DNA of 8,084 nt from Ignavibacteriales bacterium (GTDB lineage: Bacteria; Bacteroidota; Ignavibacteria; UBA10030; SZUA-254), in assembly GCA_016207985.1 (NCBI GenBank), contig JACQYX010000374.1:1-8084 (forward strand), in the 5' to 3' direction. A program made the translations under genes and the position numbers. The notes beneath the pieces are model-generated. The model did not search any database, was not told the origin of the DNA, and saw nothing but the letters and a program-made list of their open reading frames with translations. Each line of letters begins with the position of its first letter. The first letter of the stretch is position 1. Positions 1-5,225 of this stretch are shown in pieces.

Positions 1-2799
1 CAGTATCAGGTTGATGTTGACCCGAATAAGATGAAAGCGTACGGCTTATCTCTTTCTAATATTCAAAACGCAGTCATGCGTTCCAACAATGATGTCGGCG
101 GAAAACTTCTTGAGATCAACGATGCGGAATATTTTGTTCGCGGGCAAGGTTATATCAAGTCTGTTCGGGATATTCAAAATATAGTTGTAGGAACAGGTTC
201 GAATGGAGTACCGATCTTCGTCAGCAACGTTGGGACTGTGCAAATTGGTCCTGATATCCGCCGTGGTTCGATCGAGAAAGATGGCAAAGGACAGGTTGTA
301 GGCGGTATTGTTGTGATGAGGTACGGAGAGAACGCCAAGGCGGTGATCGACCGTATAAAGACAAAAATAAAGGAAATATCGCCTGGTTTGCCGGATGGTG
401 TAGAAATAAAACCTGCATATGATCGAAGCGACTTGATAATGGCTGCAGTCAACACACTCAGAAGCACATTGATTGAGGAAGCCATTGTTGTTGGACTGAT
501 GGTTTTACTTTTTCTGATGCACGTCCGAAGTGTTTTACGAGTTATTATTGAGATTCCGATTGCAGTGTTAATCGCTTTTATTGGAATGAAAATGTTCAAC
601 ATTACTTCTAACATTATGTCGTTGGGTGGAATTGCAGTCGCGATTGGAGTTATCGTCGATGCCTCGATTGTTCTCGTTGAAAATGCTTATCGCAATGTTG
701 CCCGCGCTCAGGAAACGAAACCCGAATTAACGAAGGAAGACTACATAGAAATCTCAATCATATCAGCTAAACAAGTAGGACCCGCAATATTCTTCTCTGT
801 TGCAATCATGGTTGTATCATTCCTGCCTGTATTTCTTTTAGAAGGACAGGAAGGTAAATTATTCCACCCACTTGCATTCACAAAAACATTCGTTCTCGCC
901 GGATCAGCAATAATCGCTATTACACTTGTTCCTATGCTGATGACGATGCTTACCCGCGGTAAATTCAGAACTGAAAATAAAAATCCCATCACAAAATTCT
1001 TAAATTGGATTTACGCACCCATAATTAATTGGGTCTTAAAACATCGAAAGCTGACCATCGCCATCAACATCATTGCGCTTCTCATTACGATTCCGATGAT
1101 GATGAATATGGGATCAGAGTTCATGCCTCCCTTGGATGAAGGAAGTTTGCTCTTTATGCCCGTAACACTTCCCTCCGCTTCCATCACGGAAGTGAACCGC
1201 ATACTTCAGGTGCAGGATGCAATCATCAAATCTCTGCCAGAGGTTGAACAAGTTTTAGGAAAAGTTGGAAAAGCTGAAACCTCAACCGATCCGGCGCCAA
1301 TCAGTATGATTGAGTCGATCATTTTGCTCAAACCAAAATCTCAATGGAGAAAAGGAATCACGAAGGACGACATCATATCAGAACTGGATGCGAAGCTGCA
1401 ATTCCCCGGTGTGCGAAACGGTTGGACACAGCCAATAATCAATCGTATTAATATGCTTTCGACAGGTGTGCGAACCGACCTCGGAATAAAAATATTCGGG
1501 AAAGATTTGGACACGCTTGAGCGCCTTGCAATTCAAGCAGAACAAATTGTTCGAAAGGTTCCGGGTGCGGCTGACTTATATGCCGAACGAACTCAAGGAG
1601 GTTATTTCCTTGATATAAAAATTGATCGTGAGGCAGTCGCACGTTATGGAATCAACGTTGGAGATGTGCAGGATATCGTCGAGACTGCCATCGGTGGACA
1701 AAATATTGGAGTCGTCATTGATGGTCGCCAACGATTTCCTATTCGTGTCCGATACGAACGTGAATATAGAGACAATATCGAAGCACTCAAAAATCTTCTT
1801 GTTCCGGTAAACACAACTTCATCGGGACAAATGAATTCATCGCCAATGCAAACAGTTTCTTCAGGTATGAATGGCGGGCAGAGTAGCGGGATGTCGAAAG
1901 CCAATCAATCCAAAATCCAAAATCCAAAATCCCCGCCTGACGGACGGGCAGGCGAAATCAATCAGCCAGCACAAGTATCGTCCAAAGGCTATGTCCCTCT
2001 CGCTCAGCTCGCAAAAATTGAAATCGTTCCCGGTCCTCCGATGATTTCGAGTGAGAACGCTCAGCTTCGTTCCATCGTTTTTTTGAACGTGCGCGGACGT
2101 GATATGGGAAGTTTTGTGGGCGAAGCGAAAGAAGTTCTTGAAAAAGAACTCACGCTGCCACAGGGTTACACACTCCAATGGAGCGGACAGTGGGAAAATC
2201 AGATTCGTGCAAAGCAACGCCTTCAATTTATGATGCCGATTGTGTTTTTAATTATTTTTGTGATGCTGTATTTCGTTACAAAAGATTTTGCCGAGGCATT
2301 TGTAGTGATGCTCTCTGTTCCGTTCGCACTGATTGGGGGTGTGTATCTAATTTATTTCCTTGGTTACAACTTTTCAGTAGCAGTCTGGGTGGGCTTCATA
2401 GCTCTTTACGGACTCGCAGTTGAAACAGGCGTGGTAATGGTGGTATACCTTCACGAAGCGCTTGACAGAAGATTGCGTGACCACGAACTCGGTAAGCGTG
2501 GTCCCATTTTATTGGAAGATATTCATCAGGCAACAGTTGAAGGATCGGTTCTCCGCTTGCGACCAAAAGTCATGACTGTAGGAACCAGTTTGATAGCACT
2601 TATCCCGATCATGTGGAGTACTGGCGTTGGCGCCGATGTTATGCAGCCGTTAGCCGCACCAATGATTGGCGGACTTATCACTTCTACCATTCACGTTTTA
2701 GTGGTAACGCCAATTCTTTTCACATGGATGAAAGAACGCGCGCTCAAAAAAGGAAAACTTCACATGTCGAAGATGGCAAGCTGGATGAAAGAAGGATAG
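1..2799 (+). CDS. cusA: CusA/CzcA-family heavy-metal RND efflux pump, 5'-truncated
   Basis: Inner-membrane proton-driven pump of the heavy-metal-efflux RND family, which exports metal ions through a CusB/CusC-type tripartite complex. The reading frame is already open at base 1, and the start is upstream: the first residues (QYQVDVDPNK) align with the periplasmic part of CusA about 170 residues into a protein of roughly 1,040, so the internal ATG at 31 is not the real start. Numbering from that ATG, the fourth transmembrane segment carries AIGVIVDAS followed by VEN (D210, E217). This fits the CusA-like signature (A-x-G-x3-D-A) better than the DFG form of Zn/Co/Cd pumps. The NRINM segment (M475) and GPPM are shared with E. 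coli CusA as I remember it, but ARYGI and GGQNIG stand where CusA has methionines, so Cu/Ag specificity is likely, not certain. A Ser/Met-rich stretch of about 60 residues interrupts the periplasmic domain (1810-1992). The C-terminal membrane half is intact to the stop. Confidence 0.93.
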   Translation, partial: QYQVDVDPNKMKAYGLSLSNIQNAVMRSNNDVGGKLLEINDAEYFVRGQGYIKSVRDIQNIVVGTGSNGVPIFVSNVGTVQIGPDIRRGSIEKDGKGQVVGGIVVMRYGENAKAVIDRIKTKIKEISPGLPDGVEIKPAYDRSDLIMAAVNTLRSTLIEEAIVVGLMVLLFLMHVRSVLRVIIEIPIAVLIAFIGMKMFNITSNIMSLGGIAVAIGVIVDASIVLVENAYRNVARAQETKPELTKEDYIEISIISAKQVGPAIFFSVAIMVVSFLPVFLLEGQEGKLFHPLAFTKTFVLAGSAIIAITLVPMLMTMLTRGKFRTENKNPITKFLNWIYAPIINWVLKHRKLTIAINIIALLITIPMMMNMGSEFMPPLDEGSLLFMPVTLPSASITEVNRILQVQDAIIKSLPEVEQVLGKVGKAETSTDPAPISMIESIILLKPKSQWRKGITKDDIISELDAKLQFPGVRNGWTQPIINRINMLSTGVRTDLGIKIFGKDLDTLERLAIQAEQIVRKVPGAADLYAERTQGGYFLDIKIDREAVARYGINVGDVQDIVETAIGGQNIGVVIDGRQRFPIRVRYEREYRDNIEALKNLLVPVNTTSSGQMNSSPMQTVSSGMNGGQSSGMSKANQSKIQNPKSPPDGRAGEINQPAQVSSKGYVPLAQLAKIEIVPGPPMISSENAQLRSIVFLNVRGRDMGSFVGEAKEVLEKELTLPQGYTLQWSGQWENQIRAKQRLQFMMPIVFLIIFVMLYFVTKDFAEAFVVMLSVPFALIGGVYLIYFLGYNFSVAVWVGFIALYGLAVETGVVMVVYLHEALDRRLRDHELGKRGPILLEDIHQATVEGSVLRLRPKVMTVGTSLIALIPIMWSTGVGADVMQPLAAPMIGGLITSTIHVLVVTPILFTWMKERALKKGKLHMSKMASWMKEG
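1810..1992 (+). other. Low-complexity insertion in the periplasmic domain of the RND pump
   Basis: About 61 residues (594-654 counted from the ATG at 31) lie between LLVPV and VPLAQLAKIE, where CusA homologues usually have only a few residues. The first half is rich in Ser, Gly, Gln and Asn with four Met (QMN, SPM, GMN, GMS). The second half is the translation of a nucleotide repeat element (separate entry). The frame stays open and the conserved sequence resumes exactly, so the pump is probably functional with a disordered loop. Insertion relative to the family is judged from memory of CusA, not from an alignment. Confidence 0.75.
1903..1963 (+). repeat. Heptamer array plus GC-rich palindrome flanked by 8-bp direct repeats
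   Basis: Three exact tandem copies of TCCAAAA fill 1909-1929. They are followed by a GC-rich inverted repeat with arms CGCCTG (1934-1939) and CAGGCG (1949-1954) around a 9-base loop. AATCAATC occurs at both edges (1903-1910 and 1956-1963), like a target-site duplication. The whole unit is translated in frame as part of the pump. Similar CCGCCTGACGG palindromes and AATCCAAA arrays recur, as I recall, as dispersed elements in FCB and candidate-phylum genomes, which suggests a small mobile repeat; that origin is inference. Confidence 0.7.
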
Positions 2800-2838
2800 A
2801 CTGAAATAATTTGAATAATAACATAAAGGAAAAATAAT

Positions 2839-3366
2839 ATGCAAAACATACATCCGTATTTTGTACACTTTCCGATTGCGATTCTCGCGGTTGGATTTCT
2901 TTGGGACTTACTTGGTATTTTGTTAAAGAAAGAATTATTCAAGAATGCTGGCTGGTGGGCGCAGCTTTTTGGCACCGCTGCAATTGTCATTACGGCTATA
3001 ACCGGTTTGATTGCCGCCAATACAGTTGTGCACAATGATGCTGCACATGAAATCATGGAAACTCATGAAACAATCGGGTTGATAGTTGGAGGAATATTTA
3101 TTCTTTTGTTTATATGGAGAAGTATTCTGAAGACAGCATTACCATCACAACAACTACAACAAATTGTTTACTTAGTGATCGCTGGGATCGCTGTGATTAC
3201 AATGCTCTACGGCGCGCATCTCGGCGGAAAATTAGTTTACGAGTTTGGTGTAGGTGGAAGCGCAGTGCAGCAGCCAACGCACATACACCAGAGTGGTGAA
3301 ACGAACGAAGAACATGGGCATGAAGGCGATCATGATTCTACAGACGAATCAGAACATCAACATTAA
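2839..3366 (+). CDS. DUF2231-like four-helix membrane protein with His-rich tail
   Basis: A 175-residue integral membrane protein. It opens with HPYFVHFPIA (H5, H10, P12), the hallmark start of DUF2231-type membrane proteins, and has four hydrophobic segments at about residues 7-29, 40-62, 78-97 and 108-128. Histidines lie near membrane edges (H65, H70, H76, H127). The last 30 residues form a hydrophilic tail with seven His (148, 150, 159, 161, 165, 173, 175) among Asp and Glu, which looks able to bind metal. An AAGGA ribosome site sits 8-10 bases before the ATG. The gene starts 39 bp after the RND pump and lies 18 bp before the cupredoxin gene, so it is probably co-transcribed. The family's biochemical role is not established; involvement in metal or redox handling at the inner membrane is inferred from context. 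Confidence 0.8.
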   Translation: MQNIHPYFVHFPIAILAVGFLWDLLGILLKKELFKNAGWWAQLFGTAAIVITAITGLIAANTVVHNDAAHEIMETHETIGLIVGGIFILLFIWRSILKTALPSQQLQQIVYLVIAGIAVITMLYGAHLGGKLVYEFGVGGSAVQQPTHIHQSGETNEEHGHEGDHDSTDESEHQH

Positions 3367-3384
3367 ATCATAAGGAATAATACA

Positions 3385-3834
3385 ATGAAACAATTCACAT
3401 TATATCTGACTATCATCATCTTGAGTATCATAATCGCATCTGTGAATATTTTTGCTCAATGCTCTATGGGTTCTGGTGGTCATAAACAGCACACACAGAA
3501 AACTGAATCACATTCTGAGCATAAAAAAATAGTAACACCATCGAAGGGTTATGCATTCATCAATGATGATGGTATGCAGGAGGCAACCATAACAATAAAA
3601 GATGGTTATCACCCAAACACTATCATTGTAAAAAAAGGAATCCCGTTGCGCCTTAACTTTGACCTTCAGGAAGAAGGATGCACGGCTACAATTTCTTTCA
3701 AGGACTTCGATGTCAAGAAATTGCTTACTCCATTTGACATAGCAACTGTCGAATTCACACCTGATAGTTCCGGGTCATTCACTTTCGCATGTCCAATGAA
3801 CATGATTGAAGGTACGCTCCTCGTTAAGGAGTAA
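3385..3834 (+). CDS. Exported cupredoxin-like copper-binding protein
   Basis: A 149-residue protein with a signal peptide (residues 1-24, cleavage probably after NIFA). The sequence at Q25-C26 is not a good lipobox, so it is likely soluble in the periplasm. A short His/Met-containing linker (26-50) leads into a single cupredoxin-like domain at about 60-149. The pattern GYHPNTIIVKKG, then a central Cys (C99), then FTPDSSGSFTFACPMNM matches the plastocyanin-like domain often encoded beside copper ATPases and Cus systems. Candidate metal ligands are C99, C136, M138 and M140, with H76 less certain. The C-terminal CPMNM resembles the CPMHP motif of the tandem-module protein two genes downstream. 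A role as periplasmic copper carrier or buffer for the RND pump is inferred from fold and location. Confidence 0.85.
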   Translation: MKQFTLYLTIIILSIIIASVNIFAQCSMGSGGHKQHTQKTESHSEHKKIVTPSKGYAFINDDGMQEATITIKDGYHPNTIIVKKGIPLRLNFDLQEEGCTATISFKDFDVKKLLTPFDIATVEFTPDSSGSFTFACPMNMIEGTLLVKE

Positions 3835-3856
3835 AAATATCAGAAAGGATAAAACA

Positions 3857-3877
3857 ATGAACGGAATATTTATATGA
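3857..3877 (+). CDS. Six-codon mini-ORF (MNGIFI) overlapping the next start
   Basis: An AAAGGA ribosome site at about 3844-3849 is well placed for the ATG at 3857, which opens a frame of only six codons. Its TGA stop shares bases with the ATG of the lipoprotein gene (ATGA at 3874-3877). The lipoprotein ATG has no comparable site of its own at the normal distance (the preceding bases are GGAATATTTAT). Ribosomes ending the mini-ORF could restart on the lipoprotein gene. Translation of the peptide is not proven. Confidence 0.45.
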   Translation: MNGIFI

Positions 3878-4491
3878 CTAAATTCACCTTTATTATTTTA
3901 AGCTTCTTCTTCTCATCTTGTATGCACATGATGATGAATGACAATCATCGCCAACAAGATCATAATACCGACTCTACGCTTCAGAAGGAAGTCATTATGG
4001 GTCAGATAAAAGCAACCGCTATGTTTCCTCCATTAGAAATTAACAAAGAGACAGAATTTTCACTGCGACTTGTTGATGTGACAAACACAAAGCCAATCTC
4101 TGGTGCTACGGTAATGGCGCACATCGAATATGTATCTTCAGATGATAATATGAAACACGATCCTTATCATCAAAAAGAAGTCGACTCGCAATCTAAAAAA
4201 CATTGGAGCATAGAATTAACTGAGGGCAAACAAGCTGGATTATATTTATTTAAGCAAGAATTTGCACAAACAGGAGAATACATAATTCAGATCAATGTAC
4301 TTTCTGTCCAGGGAATTAAGCTCGAACCTGTTTTAATCATAGATGCGAGAAAAAATGTTTTTGAACACCCTAACAGCCATGGCGGTGGAATGCTCGGTAA
4401 GGGATCGAGCACGACCTATATCATTCTCGGCGCCTCCCTGATGGTTGCGATGATGGTTGGGATGTTCATCGTTCGTGGCAGTATATTTTAA
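3874..4491 (+). CDS. Met/His-rich lipoprotein with YtkA-like domain and C-terminal TM helix
   Basis: A 205-residue protein. The N-terminus is a short lipoprotein signal ending in FFSSC, with C16 the likely lipidated residue; it is followed at once by MHMMMNDNH, a Met/His cluster suited to soft metal binding. Residues about 45-155 form a beta-rich domain: FPPLEINKETEFSLRLVD, then PISGATVMAHIEY, then AGLYLFKQEFAQTGEYIIQI. This is the pattern of YtkA-like domains. A second His/Gly stretch (about 168-175) precedes a hydrophobic helix at 181-200. A lipid anchor plus a C-terminal membrane helix in one protein is unusual; either the C-terminal helix sits in the inner membrane or only one anchor is used. 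The start is chosen because it alone gives the signal sequence; the upstream ATG at 3857 is out of frame. A metal-delivery accessory role is inferred from the operon. Confidence 0.75.
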   Translation: MTKFTFIILSFFFSSCMHMMMNDNHRQQDHNTDSTLQKEVIMGQIKATAMFPPLEINKETEFSLRLVDVTNTKPISGATVMAHIEYVSSDDNMKHDPYHQKEVDSQSKKHWSIELTEGKQAGLYLFKQEFAQTGEYIIQINVLSVQGIKLEPVLIIDARKNVFEHPNSHGGGMLGKGSSTTYIILGASLMVAMMVGMFIVRGSIF

Positions 4492-4553
4492 TTAGGATAA
4501 TTAATTAATCAACATCGAGAGCGAACTAAACTCATAAAAAAGGAGAAAGAATC

Positions 4554-5162
4554 ATGAAATTAACAATATTATTCTTCGCTTTTATATTCGTTGGATTCAC
4601 TGGAAGTCGGATAATAGCGACTGCTCAAGAACATGACCATTCGAAACACGAAGTATCAAAGATGCAAAAGGAGGAACAAACTAAATTAGTTTACAACTGC
4701 CCAATGCATCCGGATATAAAATCCGACAGACCCGGCAAATGCCCGAAGTGCAAGATGGATTTAGTGAAGAAAGAAACCAAAGCTGAAGAAAAAGCAGAAA
4801 TATATACCTGCCCAATGCATCCCGACATAACATCAAGTAAGCCGGGTAAATGCTCTAAGTGTGGTATGAATTTAGGAAAAAAATCACTGAAGAAAGCCGA
4901 AACAAAAACTGAAACCAAAGCAGTGATCTATGCTTGCCCGATGCACCCAGATGAAAAGTCAGACAAACCGGGTAATTGTTCTAAATGTGGAATGAAGTTA
5001 GAAAAAATCAAAACATCGGGCAAAGACACTAAAACAGAAAAACTTTCCCAGATGAAACATGATATCTATGTTTGTTCGATGTGCCCGGATGTAAAGTCCG
5101 ACAAACCAGGCAAATGCCCCAAGTGTGGAATGAATTTTGAGAAAATTCAAAAAGGAAGCTGA
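4554..5162 (+). CDS. Exported protein with four tandem heavy-metal-binding modules
   Basis: A 202-residue protein with a signal peptide (1-24, cleavage near ATAQ), a His-rich mature N-terminus (HDHSKH, 27-32) and four copies of a module of about 24 residues. Each has the form C-P-M-H-P-D, eight residues, C-x2-C-x-M, as in the heavy-metal-binding domain (HMBD/YHS-like) usually found once in P1B ATPases or CusB-type adaptors. First cysteines are C49, C86, C128 and C174. Module 1 has CKM where the others have CGM, and module 4 has CSMCPD, replacing the usual His by Cys (C177). Linkers are Lys/Glu/Thr-rich and charged. A strong AAAAGGAG site precedes the ATG. As the last gene of the cluster it probably acts as a periplasmic metal buffer or sponge feeding the pump; binding capacity is inferred from motif count. 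Confidence 0.88.
   Translation: MKLTILFFAFIFVGFTGSRIIATAQEHDHSKHEVSKMQKEEQTKLVYNCPMHPDIKSDRPGKCPKCKMDLVKKETKAEEKAEIYTCPMHPDITSSKPGKCSKCGMNLGKKSLKKAETKTETKAVIYACPMHPDEKSDKPGNCSKCGMKLEKIKTSGKDTKTEKLSQMKHDIYVCSMCPDVKSDKPGKCPKCGMNFEKIQKGS
4692..5138 (+). repeat. Four diverged in-gene copies of the metal-binding module
   Basis: The copies lie at 4692-4763, 4803-4874, 4929-5000 and 5067-5138. They are recognisable at the DNA level (TGCCCAATGCATCC is identical in copies 1 and 2) but synonymous positions have drifted. Start-to-start spacing grows from 111 to 126 to 138 bp as linkers lengthen. This indicates old tandem duplication kept under selection for the Cys, Met and Pro-Gly positions, not a recent assembly artefact. 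Confidence 0.85.
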
Positions 5163-5183
5163 TAGTAAAATTTATGTTTTAAA

Positions 5184-5214
5184 GATGGAGCCCACTTATT
5201 AAGTGGACTCCATC
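5184..5214. terminator. Stem-loop between convergent genes
   Basis: Arms 5184-5197 and 5201-5214 pair over 14 positions with a 3-base loop. Read on the plus strand there is one C-A mismatch; read on the minus strand that position is a G-U pair, so the minus transcript folds fully. The minus-strand reading is followed by TTTAAAA. The plus-strand side is followed by AAAATAATAC and has no U-run. It lies 21 bp after the metal cluster and 11 bp beyond the stop of the minus-strand gene, so it probably ends both transcripts. Confidence 0.75.
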
Positions 5215-5225
5215 AAAATAATACG

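Noticed and set aside
174..614. 146-codon open frame on the minus strand inside the pump gene
   Set aside because: It lies wholly antisense to strongly conserved RND sequence, has no ribosome site or recognisable domain, and is a frame shadow.
1644..2226. Minus-strand open frames of 86 and 121 codons
   Set aside because: They are antisense to the pump and pass through the repeat element; their apparent peptides are translations of the complementary repeat.
4482..4489. TATATTTT as a possible internal promoter for the four-module gene
   Set aside because: The partner -33 element is poor (GTTG at 22 bases) and the match sits at the end of the preceding coding region; AT-rich chance is as likely.
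4691..4918. 75-codon minus-strand frame with internal repetition
   Set aside because: The repetition mirrors the tandem metal-binding modules on the plus strand.
4692..5138. Regularly spaced repeats considered as a CRISPR array
   Set aside because: The units are diverged, in frame, of growing spacing, and encode conserved Cys/Met modules; they are protein repeats.
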